From: Acidobacteriota bacterium
GTDB lineage: Bacteria; Acidobacteriota; Blastocatellia; RBC074
Reading direction: 5' to 3'
DNA: 38,948 nt
NCBI GenBank assembly: GCA_022072205.1
Contig: JAJVID010000045.1
Coordinates: 1-38,948 of the forward strand
Positions 26,194-35,128 of this stretch are shown in pieces. The position numbers were made by a program, and so were the translations under genes. The notes under the pieces are model-generated. The model searched no databases, had not been told where the DNA came from, and was given only the letters and a program-made list of their open reading frames with translations. Position 1 is the first letter of the stretch, and each line of letters begins with the position of its first letter.

Positions 26194-26658
26194 CTATTTT
26201 GAGAGTTCTTTTTCCAGATAGATCATCTGCCCGATGTGATGGTGAAAATGCGCGGCGCAGCGAAGGAAGATGCTGAAGCGGTCTTTGCTGGACTCGGCGC
26301 CTACCGCTTCGTACCGTGTTGACCACGCCTCGGATGTCTGCGCCTCAATCGTCGAGACCACCATCTCCACCGCTTCATCCAGCCGCTTCAGAACTTCTGC
26401 TTTCGGCGGACGGGCGCTCTCCGTGAACTCACGCTCCCGATCACGCACATACCCCGTCTGCGCGATCTGCGTTCCGATGTAGTAGTTTAAATTACCGATC
26501 AGATGCAGTGTCAGATGCCCGAAACTATTTCCATAAGGATAGGGTTTCGTCCAGAACTGCTCTTCCGAAAGGTTCTCGGCAAGAGCGCTGACTCGCCGGT
26601 AAAAATCTCGATAGGCGAAAATGAAAGCATTGGCGATGGTGTCGGATAGATTATTCAT
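26194..26658 (-). CDS. DinB-family (DUF1572-like) putative metal-dependent protein
   Basis: The 154-residue protein shows the DinB four-helix pattern. It has FGHLTLHLIGNLNYYIG, with a metal-ligand-type His in the second helix, and the terminal HFHHHIGQMIYLEKEL, with further His residues. Members bind divalent metals and include thiol-dependent transferases, but most are uncharacterised stress-related proteins. ATG 26658 is chosen because GGAGG lies 9 bases before it. The frame is open back to 26727 and would add 23 residues without family similarity. Confidence 0.8.
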   Translation of the reverse strand: MNNLSDTIANAFIFAYRDFYRRVSALAENLSEEQFWTKPYPYGNSFGHLTLHLIGNLNYYIGTQIAQTGYVRDREREFTESARPPKAEVLKRLDEAVEMVVSTIEAQTSEAWSTRYEAVGAESSKDRFSIFLRCAAHFHHHIGQMIYLEKELSK

Positions 26659-26872
26659 TTCATTTGACCTCCCATAAGTTTTGAATACGTCGTAAACGGA
26701 GTTGTTTGACATTTTTCTGTCCCGCATTTTCTGTTAAAGACCACCCAAAACAGAAGCCTTCAGAACGACAGCGCGCCTGCTTCTTTATTTGCACGCGCCG
26801 CTCGCCGCGTATATTCAAGTTCATTCAGTTCAATGTAAATAGCCGCTGTTACGCGTGTGAATATAAAACTGT

Positions 26873-26901
26873 TGACATACGACAAGTGGAGCGATAGCCT
26901 T
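26873..26901 (+). promoter_or_regulatory. Candidate sigma-70-type promoter for the Tc genes
   Basis: A perfect -35 hexamer TTGACA (26873-26878) is followed after 17 bases by TAGCCT (26896-26901), which keeps three of six -10 positions. It lies about 210 bases before the TcB-TcC start codon, implying a long untranslated leader that would include both hairpins. Confidence 0.4.
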
Positions 26902-27009
26902 CGCCCGTCCTTAGCTTTAATAGAAGAAATAGCCGATCTTTTTTCACTGACCATTTGTTTTATCGGGCGTCAATGATACGCGCGGTTGTCCCAACGTAGT
27001 TTCCTCGCC

Positions 27010-27063
27010 GGGAAGCGCCAGTCGGCTTCCCAAAAATAAAACCTGACACCCTGTCACGCAGGG
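27010..27063 (+). promoter_or_regulatory. Two consecutive hairpins in the Tc leader
   Basis: GGGAAGC (27010-27016) pairs with GCTTCCC (27025-27031) around an 8-base loop. CCCTG (27049-27053) pairs with CAGGG (27059-27063) around TCACG. Neither is followed by a T-run, so they do not look like plain terminators. They may protect or regulate the leader RNA. No known riboswitch class is recognised. Confidence 0.35.
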
Positions 27064-27113
27064 CATCTGACCGAAGCGCTTTGCCGATTCACTTTGCCGA
27101 GCTGGGAGTACCG

Positions 27114-30100
27114 ATGTTTGGTCAAACAAGAGAAGACGGAGCCAAAAGCGCCGAGGCGCGCGGCCAAAGAGAAAATACCGCCAATCACAAGAACGAGGGC
27201 AATGCCGCTTCGCCCTTCAACGCTCCTGCCATCTCACTGCCCAAAGGCGGCGGCGCGATTCGAGGCGTTGGAGAAAAGTTCGCAGCCAATCCGGTTACCG
27301 GCGCCGGTTCGATGAGCGTTCCCATCGCCGTTTCGCCCGGACGTTCCGGGTTCGGCCCGCAGCTTTCTCTTTCGTATGATTCAGGCGCGGGCAATGGGCC
27401 ATTCGGATTCGGCTGGAGCCTGTCGCTGCCCGCTATCACCAGAAAAACCGACAAGGGATTGCCGCGATACGACGACGCCGAAGATTCGGATGTCTTCATT
27501 CTTTCAGGCTCGGAAGACCTCGCGCCGGTTCTCGCCCCGGACGGCAGCCGGTTTGAAGACACGGCCACCGCGCCGGATTACAAAATCCATCGCTACCGCC
27601 CGCGCATCGAAGGGCTGTTCGCCCGCATCGAGCGCTGGACGCACAAGACCACCGGCGACATTCACTGGCGCTCGATTTCAAAAGACAACCTGCTGACGAT
27701 TTACGGCAAAGACCAGGAATCGCGCATCGCCGATCCCCAGGACAGCCGCCGCGTCTTCAGTTGGCTGATCTGCGAATCGCGCGATGACAAAGGCGACGGC
27801 ATCGTATACGAATACGTCGCGGAGAACGCGGCCAATGTTGATCCGGCGCAGGCCAACGAACGAAATCGTGGCGGCGCCGACAGCCCGCTCCGCGCATCGA
27901 ATCGCTACCTCAAACGCATTCGCTACGGCGCCGGGACTTCGCTGCTCGACGGCGGCGGCAAACGCCCGGCGTTTCTGTCCGGCGATCTGCGAAAAAACGC
28001 CGGTTGGATGTTTGAGGCGGTCTTCGATTACGGCGATGAGCATTACATCGAACTGCCGGAGGACAATCAGAAACGCAGGTTCGTCGAAGCTTCACTGGAC
28101 AAAGCCAAAGCGAAACTCTGGCCGGTTCGGGCCGACGCGTTCTCGTCCTACCGTTCGGGTTTTGAAGTCAGAACGTACCGCCTGTGTCATCGCGTTTTGA
28201 TGTTCCATCACTTCCGGCAGGAACTCGGCGTTGACGATTACCTGGTTCGCTCGACCGAATTTCAATTCGACCAGACGCCGATTGCGTCGTTCATCACGTC
28301 GGTCGCGCAATCGGGCTACGTCAGGCAGGACGATGGCAGATGGCTGAAAAAATCGCTTCCGCCTGTGGAGTTCAAATACAGCGAGGCGGTGATCGAAGAG
28401 AAAGTCCGCGAGGTGGACGCCGAGAGCCTCGAAAATCTTCCATCCGGTCTCGATGGCGGCTATCAATGGATAGACCTCGACGGCGACGGACTCGGAGGCG
28501 TTTTGACCGAGCAGGCGGACGGGTGGTTTTACAAACGCAATCTCAGCCCCCGGAACCGCGTGATCGAAGACGGAGCCGCGCGAGCAATCGCCAAGCTGTC
28601 GCCAGTTGAAACCATTGCAGCATTACCATCTTTCAAAAACATCAACAGCGGGATGCAATTTCTCGATCTCGCCGGAGACGGGCGGCCCGATCTGGCGCAA
28701 TTCGACGGCCCTGCGCCGGGGTTTTACGAACACGCGGAAGACGGCGAATGGACGCCGCATCGCCCGTTCACTTCGTTGCCCAGCGTCAACTGGCGCGATC
28801 CCAATTTGAAATTCATTGACCTGACCGGCGATGGGCGCGCCGACATTCTGATTTCCGAAGACGGCGTTTTCACGTGGCATCGCTCGATGGCCGAAGCGGG
28901 CTTCGGCGCGGGCGAACGCGCCGCGCAGCCTTTCGATGAAGAGCGAGGCCCGCGACTGGTTTTCGCCGACGGCGCGCAATCGGTCTATCTGGCCGATCTG
29001 TCCGGCGACGGTTTGACCGACATCGTGCGCATTCGCAACGGCGAGGTTTGCTACTGGCCGAATCTGGGCTACGGGCGTTTCGGCGCGAAAGTAACGATGG
29101 ACAATTCGCCGCAGTTCGACCGCCCCGAACAATTCGATCAGCGGCGCATTCGGCTCTCCGACATTGACGGTTCGGGCGTGACCGACATCATTTACCTGCA
29201 CAGCGAAGGAGTCCGTCTCTACTTCAATCAATCGGGCAACAGTTGGAGCGAAGCGAAGCGGCTGACGGTTTTTCCGCCGACGGACAGCCTCACGTCAGTC
29301 GCGGCGGTTGATCTGCTCGGTAACGGCACGGCGTGTCTGGTCTGGTCTTCGCCGCTCGCCGCACGGCGTCCGATGTTTTACGTTGATTTGATGGGCGGGC
29401 AGAAGCCGCATCTGCTGATTTCGTCCAGAAACAATCTGGGCGCCGAAACCCGGGCGCATTACGCGCCCTCCACGAAGTTTTATCTTGAAGACAAATACGC
29501 CGGAAATCCCTGGATAACGAAATTGCCCTTCCCCGTTCACGTAATCGAGCGAGTGGAAACTCACGACCACATCAGCGGCAATCGCTTCGTCACGACATAC
29601 GCTTACCATCACGGATATTTCGACGGCGAGGAGCGCGAGTTTCGCGGCTTTGGAATGGTCGAACAGCGCGACACCGAAGAACTGGCCGCGCTGACCGCCG
29701 TTGGCGAATTGCCCGCCGCGTCGAACCTCGATCCCGCATCGCACACGCCGCCGGTTTTGACGCGCACCTGGTTTCACACCGGCGCGTTCGTTGGTGAACA
29801 ACGCATTTCGAAACAGTTCGAGCGCGAGTATTACCGCGAAGGCGACGCGAGCGAGAAGCTCGCCGGACTCGGCGATGAACAACTGCGCGCGCAATCGCTC
29901 GACGACACCGCCTTGCCGAACACGCTGCTCCGCGCCGACGGCTCGCGCATCCCGTACTCGCTGACATCCGAAGAAATGTTGGAGGCCTGCCGCTCGCTCA
30001 AAGGCTCGATCCTGCGGCAGGAGGTTTATGCGCTCGACGGCTCGGACAAGGCGGATCGCCCTTACACCGTTTCCGAGCGCAACTACACCATCGAACTGCT

Positions 30101-33100
30101 GCAACCGCGCGCCGGCAACGAACACGCTGTTTTCTTCACCCACGCTCGCGAGCAACTGGATTTTCATTACGAACGCGTGTTGGCGGACGTGAACGGCGTG
30201 AAGCGCGCCGACCCGCGCGTCAGCCACGCGATGACGCTGGAAGTTGACGCCTTCGGCAACGCGCTGCGCGCGCTGGCCATCGCTTACCGGCGGCGCGAAT
30301 TGCCGGGCGTTGACGCGCCGGAGCAGAAAGAGACGCACATCACTCTGGCCGCAAACAGCTTCGCCAATCGCCCGAACGAAACAGACTGGTATCGCGTCGG
30401 CGCGCCGGTGGAAACGCGCAGCTACGAAATCGTCAAGCCGCCTGAGCCGAAAATCGCCGACACCCGCGTCATCCCGTTCAGCTTCGACGCGATGGAGAAA
30501 CTCGCGGCTGACCTCTTCCCGTCTGACAAACCGGAGCCTGACGCCGGAAAGCTCTGGCCATACGAAAAATGGGATTGGCGCGGCAATTTGAATAACGCCC
30601 CGGCGGAAACGCGGCTGAGATTGATCGAGCGCGTTCGCACGCTTTATCGCAAAGACGATTTGACCGCGCTCGCGCCGCTCGGCGTGGTCGAATCGCTGGC
30701 GCTGCCGGGCGAGGTTTACAAACTGGCGCTCACGCCCGCGCTGCTCTCCGGCGTCTTCAAACGCAAACAGGACGGACAGCCGCCGGAAGATTTGCTGCCG
30801 AACCCGGCGCCGCTGCTCGAAGGCGCAGGGCCGGATCAGGGCGGCTACGTTGCAATTGACGGCGCGTGGTGGATTCCGTCGGGCCGCGTGTTTTTCGACG
30901 GGGCCGCCAACACCGCCAACCCAAACCTGACCGCCGCGCAGGAATTCGACACGGCTCGCCGGAATTTCTTTCTGCCAAGAAAATTCACCGATCCGTTTGG
31001 CCGCAGAACTCTGAGCGATTACGACGCGCATCGTTTACTGGTCATCCGCACTCAGGACGCGATTGGGAACACCGTCGAATCCGCCAACGATTACCGCGTC
31101 CTGCAACCCAGACTCATCACCGATCCGAACCGCAACCGCGCGGAAGCTGCGTTCGACGCGCTGGGCCTGCTGGTGGCTACGGCGGCGCGCGGCAAAGACG
31201 GACAGAACCTGGGCGACCTGCTCGAAGGCTTCGACGCCGACCCGCCGCTTGCGGCGTTGCAAAGCTTCATCGCCGATCCGCAAGCTCAGGCCGCTTCGCT
31301 GCTGGGCAAAGCCACCACGCGCATCGTCTACGACCCGGACAGATTTCTCCGCTGCGGCCAGCCGCCGTTCGCCTCCACGCTGGCGCGCGAAACGCATTTC
31401 TTCGATCCGGGCGGCGCGCAACCGAAAATACGAATCAGCTTTTCTTACTCCGACGGTTTCGGACGCGTGATTCAGAAAAAGATTCAAGCCGAAGCGGGAA
31501 AGGCTCCGCAGCGGCAAGCCGACGGGCTGACGCCAAGCGGCGACAAGCGACCGGGCGAATTGATCCGCGACGCAAACCTCAAGCCCGTGCAAGCTGACAC
31601 GCCGCGCCGCTGGGTCGGATCGGGCCGCACGGTCTTCAACAACAAAGGCAAACCGGCGCGCCAGTACGAACCGTTTTTCAGCTCGACTCATCTTTACGAA
31701 GAAGAACGCGAGATGACTGACACCGGCGTCAGCGCCGTGCTGTTTTACGATCCGGTCGAGCGCGTCATCGCCACGCTGCATCCGAACCACACTTACGAAA
31801 AGATCGTGTTCGACGCGTGGCTACAAAAAACCTTCGACGTGAACGACACCGCCGCTCCGAACGGCTCCGAAACCGGCGATCCGCGCACGGACGAAGACAT
31901 CAAGGGTTACGTGGCCGGGTATTTCAAAACACAGCCGAACGACTGGCAGACCTGGCGCGCCGCGCGCATCGGCAATCAACTGGGCGAGGCCGAACGCGAC
32001 GCCGCGCAAAAAACCGTAGCGCACGCCAACACCCCATCCGTCGCGCATCTCGATTCGCTTGGCCGGACGTTCCTGACCATCGCCGACAACGGCCCCGATC
32101 CCGCGCAACCCGCTCAGCATCTTCTATTCGCCACACGCGTCCTGTTCGACATCGAAGGCAATCAGCGCGAAGTACGCGACGCCAAAGACCGCGCAGTGAT
32201 GCGCTACGAGTACGACCTGCTCAGCGTCCGCATTCATCAAGCAAGTATGGAAGCGGGCGAACGATGGATGTTGAACGACGCAGCGGGCAAACCGATTCGC
32301 GCGTGGGACAGTCGACGTTTCATTCGGCGGATGACTTACGATGAATTGCGGCGGCCCGTCGCGCTGTTCGTCACTGAAAACGGCGTTGAGCGGCTGGCCG
32401 AGCGAACTGTTTACGGCGAAGGCATCGGCGACGCCAACAACCATCGAACGCGCGTCCATCAGGTTTTCGACGGCGCAGGCGTCGTGACCAGCGAGGCCTA
32501 TGATTTCAAAGGCAACCTGCTGGACGCCAAGCGCGAACTGCTGCCCATTTCCATTTCGAAGCAGGCCGTAAACTGGCAGATCAATCACATCCCGAACGAC
32601 GGCGCGTTTACCAGCGTCACTTCTTACGATGCGCTCAACCGCCCGCTGACCGTGACGACGCCGGATAACAGCGTCTATAGGCCCACGTTCAACGAAGCCA
32701 ACCTGCTCGATAAGGTTGAAGTGAACCTGCGCGGCGAGAAGCAAAACGGCGAACCGAAATGGACGGCGTTCGTCAACAACATAAATTACAACGCCAAAGG
32801 TCAGCGCGAACTGATCGCTTACGGCGCCGGCGCGCAAACCGCTTACGATTACGACCCGCTGACCTTCCGCCTGACGAAGCTGACGACGACGCGTCCGGGC
32901 AATCCCGACGCCGCCGCTTCGCAGTTATTCAAAAACGCGGCGACGGTTCAAGACCTGCGTTACGCCTACGACCCGGCGGGCAACATCACACGCATCGAAG
33001 ACGCCGCGCTCAAAACAATCGTTCACGACGGCGAACAGGTCGAACCGGTTTGCGATTACACCTACGACGCCGTTTACCGGCTGATCGAAGCTCACGGGCG

Positions 33101-35081
33101 CGAGCACATCGGGCAGACCGCGTTCGATTTCAACCCGCCTAACGGCAGGCGCCGCGACTTTCCGTTTTTCGGGACGCGGGCGAACCCGAACGACCCGCAG
33201 GCGATGCGCAATTACACCGAGCGTTACGAGTACGACGAAGCCGGCAATTTCGTGTTGCTGCTCCACGCCTTCAACGGAGGCGGCTGGAAGCGCAGCTACG
33301 ATTACGAGGAAATCAGCCAGCTCGAACCGGCCAAAGTGAGCAACCGTCTGACGCGCACGACCACCGCCGGTTTCACCGAAACCTGCAATTACAAAGACGC
33401 GCAGGGCGCCGACGTTCACGGCTGCATAACGGCCATCAACTCGATGAAGATGGTTTGGGACTTTGAAGACCAGTTGCAGCGCGTTGATTTGGGCGGAGGC
33501 GGCGCGGCCTATTACATCTACGACGCAAGCGGGCAACGCGTACGCAAAGTGATCGAGACGCAGGGCGGAGCGCGCAAGGAAGAGCGCATCTATCTCGGCG
33601 GCTTCGAGGTTTATCGTGAATACGACGGCGGCGGAGTGAACGCGAAGCTGGAGCGCGAGACGTTGCGCGTGATGGACGACAAGCAATGCATCGCAATGGT
33701 CGAGACGAAAACGATTGAGAACGGCGGGGCGGTCAATCCACCGGCGCCGCTTCAACGCTACCAGATCGGCAATCATCTCGGCTCAGCCAGCCTGGAGTTG
33801 GATGAAAGCGCCGCGCTGATCTCGTTCGAGGAATATCACCCTTACGGCGCGACGGCGTTTCAAGCCGGACGCAGCGCGGCTGAAGTCAGCCTGAAGCGAT
33901 ACCGCTATACGGGCAAGGAGCGCGATGAGGAAACGGGGCTGTATTACTACGGCGCGCGGTATTACGCGCCGTGGTTCGGACGCTGGGTCTCGGTAGATCC
34001 GAAAATCGTCAAGTACGTCAATGGCTACCACTATGCGTCCGGCAATCCCGTCGTTTTGTATGATCCCGATGGCCGGGACGTCAGGCTGAGCGTGGACCAG
34101 CAAAATCACACGATCACGTTTTCAACCACGATCCACTTCTTCGGGACGGCGCAAGAAATCAGGCAAATGCGGCCCGTGGCGCAAAGGGCTGAAAGGTTCT
34201 TCGCCAATCCCAGGATTGAAACTGAAAGCGAGACGCGTGCCCGGTTCAGCGGTCAGCCGGCCCAAGGCGCCGCCAGACAGCCTGCCTTCACCGACAGCAG
34301 CGGGACACAGTGGACGGTCAGGTTCGACGTCCGTTATCAATTCCACGACGTTGCGAGCGTGCCCCCGCCTGTCACTTACCAGTCCGCTCAACAAGCCCCT
34401 AACGCCTTCGTCAATAATTTCTCCGCGACTGAGCAAACGTTGCAGCGATCAGTTGGCTACCGGGCAGGAGACAATGTTTTGACGCTCGCACCACAACGAG
34501 GCAGCGTCGGAGGCGTGGTCGGATTGTTCAGCTCTTCAGACACGGCCTTTCCAGTCTTCAACAGGCCGCACAGCAGAATGGTGGGGCAGATTTCGAGATC
34601 GAGTCCGTTCGACCGCGACAAGGCTTTTGAAGCCCTGGTTCACGAATCGGGTCACATGCTTGGTTTTGATGAGAGATACCAGGACTTTGGGATTCTTTCC
34701 CAGCCCCATCAAGGATTCAATTTTGACTTCATGTCCGCAGCATCTGGCAGATCGGAAGTCACCATGCACCCGGCCCACATTGAAGCCGCCGCTCAATTCG
34801 GCGTAGCAGTGGCAGGCGGCAGAAATCTCACGGATCAGGTGATCAGGGGAATCCAGGTGGATGACACTGGAACTGGGGGAAACATCCAGCAATACGATGC
34901 CAGCGGCCAAGTCATCACAGCCTATCAGAACAGACAAACGCAGTTGTCCAATGAACTCATTCCGCACTTCAATGCCAGCGTAACCGGAGTTTTGCCACCG
35001 ACGCATCCTTCCAGGCGGCTGCCTCAGGATTACGAATGCGTGCCGATGCGCGGGGGCAGGAGAATGATTCCAGCGTTGTGA
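27114..35081 (+). CDS. Tc toxin TcB-TcC fusion (SpvB/TcdB/Rhs) with metzincin-like C-terminal toxin domain
   Basis: ATG 27114 has GGGAG 5 bases before it and replaces the longer TTG 27081 frame, giving 2655 residues. Domains in order: SpvB at about 40-350 (AISLPKGGGAIRGVGEKF, GPFGFGWSLSLPAI); FG-GAP-type blades at about 449-745 (WIDLDGDG, FLDLAGDGRPDL, FIDLTGDGRADIL, LADLSGDGLTDIV, LSDIDGSGVTDII); TcdB middle domains at about 756-1046; then Rhs/YD repeats ending in the Rhs core (RYTGKERDEETGLYYYGARYY, FGRWVSVDP, LYDPDG at 2317-2320). This is TcB and TcC in one chain, the cocoon that encloses the toxic tip and docks on TcA. The last ~335 residues are the variable tip. They contain HESGHMLGFDERY (His2510, Glu2511, His2514, Glu2520) and a Met-turn-like DFMS (Met2540), indicating a zinc metalloprotease. 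The toxin is expected to act inside target cells, and the host is unknown. Confidence 0.92.
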   Translation: MFGQTREDGAKSAEARGQRENTANHKNEGNAASPFNAPAISLPKGGGAIRGVGEKFAANPVTGAGSMSVPIAVSPGRSGFGPQLSLSYDSGAGNGPFGFGWSLSLPAITRKTDKGLPRYDDAEDSDVFILSGSEDLAPVLAPDGSRFEDTATAPDYKIHRYRPRIEGLFARIERWTHKTTGDIHWRSISKDNLLTIYGKDQESRIADPQDSRRVFSWLICESRDDKGDGIVYEYVAENAANVDPAQANERNRGGADSPLRASNRYLKRIRYGAGTSLLDGGGKRPAFLSGDLRKNAGWMFEAVFDYGDEHYIELPEDNQKRRFVEASLDKAKAKLWPVRADAFSSYRSGFEVRTYRLCHRVLMFHHFRQELGVDDYLVRSTEFQFDQTPIASFITSVAQSGYVRQDDGRWLKKSLPPVEFKYSEAVIEEKVREVDAESLENLPSGLDGGYQWIDLDGDGLGGVLTEQADGWFYKRNLSPRNRVIEDGAARAIAKLSPVETIAALPSFKNINSGMQFLDLAGDGRPDLAQFDGPAPGFYEHAEDGEWTPHRPFTSLPSVNWRDPNLKFIDLTGDGRADILISEDGVFTWHRSMAEAGFGAGERAAQPFDEERGPRLVFADGAQSVYLADLSGDGLTDIVRIRNGEVCYWPNLGYGRFGAKVTMDNSPQFDRPEQFDQRRIRLSDIDGSGVTDIIYLHSEGVRLYFNQSGNSWSEAKRLTVFPPTDSLTSVAAVDLLGNGTACLVWSSPLAARRPMFYVDLMGGQKPHLLISSRNNLGAETRAHYAPSTKFYLEDKYAGNPWITKLPFPVHVIERVETHDHISGNRFVTTYAYHHGYFDGEEREFRGFGMVEQRDTEELAALTAVGELPAASNLDPASHTPPVLTRTWFHTGAFVGEQRISKQFEREYYREGDASEKLAGLGDEQLRAQSLDDTALPNTLLRADGSRIPYSLTSEEMLEACRSLKGSILRQEVYALDGSDKADRPYTVSERNYTIELLQPRAGNEHAVFFTHAREQLDFHYERVLADVNGVKRADPRVSHAMTLEVDAFGNALRALAIAYRRRELPGVDAPEQKETHITLAANSFANRPNETDWYRVGAPVETRSYEIVKPPEPKIADTRVIPFSFDAMEKLAADLFPSDKPEPDAGKLWPYEKWDWRGNLNNAPAETRLRLIERVRTLYRKDDLTALAPLGVVESLALPGEVYKLALTPALLSGVFKRKQDGQPPEDLLPNPAPLLEGAGPDQGGYVAIDGAWWIPSGRVFFDGAANTANPNLTAAQEFDTARRNFFLPRKFTDPFGRRTLSDYDAHRLLVIRTQDAIGNTVESANDYRVLQPRLITDPNRNRAEAAFDALGLLVATAARGKDGQNLGDLLEGFDADPPLAALQSFIADPQAQAASLLGKATTRIVYDPDRFLRCGQPPFASTLARETHFFDPGGAQPKIRISFSYSDGFGRVIQKKIQAEAGKAPQRQADGLTPSGDKRPGELIRDANLKPVQADTPRRWVGSGRTVFNNKGKPARQYEPFFSSTHLYEEEREMTDTGVSAVLFYDPVERVIATLHPNHTYEKIVFDAWLQKTFDVNDTAAPNGSETGDPRTDEDIKGYVAGYFKTQPNDWQTWRAARIGNQLGEAERDAAQKTVAHANTPSVAHLDSLGRTFLTIADNGPDPAQPAQHLLFATRVLFDIEGNQREVRDAKDRAVMRYEYDLLSVRIHQASMEAGERWMLNDAAGKPIRAWDSRRFIRRMTYDELRRPVALFVTENGVERLAERTVYGEGIGDANNHRTRVHQVFDGAGVVTSEAYDFKGNLLDAKRELLPISISKQAVNWQINHIPNDGAFTSVTSYDALNRPLTVTTPDNSVYRPTFNEANLLDKVEVNLRGEKQNGEPKWTAFVNNINYNAKGQRELIAYGAGAQTAYDYDPLTFRLTKLTTTRPGNPDAAASQLFKNAATVQDLRYAYDPAGNITRIEDAALKTIVHDGEQVEPVCDYTYDAVYRLIEAHGREHIGQTAFDFNPPNGRRRDFPFFGTRANPNDPQAMRNYTERYEYDEAGNFVLLLHAFNGGGWKRSYDYEEISQLEPAKVSNRLTRTTTAGFTETCNYKDAQGADVHGCITAINSMKMVWDFEDQLQRVDLGGGGAAYYIYDASGQRVRKVIETQGGARKEERIYLGGFEVYREYDGGGVNAKLERETLRVMDDKQCIAMVETKTIENGGAVNPPAPLQRYQIGNHLGSASLELDESAALISFEEYHPYGATAFQAGRSAAEVSLKRYRYTGKERDEETGLYYYGARYYAPWFGRWVSVDPKIVKYVNGYHYASGNPVVLYDPDGRDVRLSVDQQNHTITFSTTIHFFGTAQEIRQMRPVAQRAERFFANPRIETESETRARFSGQPAQGAARQPAFTDSSGTQWTVRFDVRYQFHDVASVPPPVTYQSAQQAPNAFVNNFSATEQTLQRSVGYRAGDNVLTLAPQRGSVGGVVGLFSSSDTAFPVFNRPHSRMVGQISRSSPFDRDKAFEALVHESGHMLGFDERYQDFGILSQPHQGFNFDFMSAASGRSEVTMHPAHIEAAAQFGVAVAGGRNLTDQVIRGIQVDDTGTGGNIQQYDASGQVITAYQNRQTQLSNELIPHFNASVTGVLPPTHPSRRLPQDYECVPMRGGRRMIPAL

Positions 35082-35128
35082 AAAACAATCGTTGAGAGAG
35101 CTATCCGAAGAAAAGAGGAGTATGCCCT

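Larger units (their letters stand above)
26659..27113. promoter_or_regulatory. Long AT-richer leader upstream of the Tc toxin locus
   Basis: This 455-base gap lies between the divergently transcribed DinB and Tc genes and holds no convincing gene. It contains a candidate promoter (26873-26901) and two hairpins (27010-27031 and 27049-27063) before the TcB-TcC start. By eye the first 250 bases are clearly AT-richer than the flanking genes, consistent with a regulatory region. I see no transposase, tRNA or direct-repeat boundary. Confidence 0.5.

Noticed and set aside
26760..26954. 64-codon - strand frame in the Tc leader
   Set aside because: There is no ribosome site or family similarity, and the region is AT-rich intergenic sequence.
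29295..31031. 578-codon - strand open frame inside the TcB-TcC gene
   Set aside because: It lies opposite the TcdB middle and Rhs coding frame and shows no family features.
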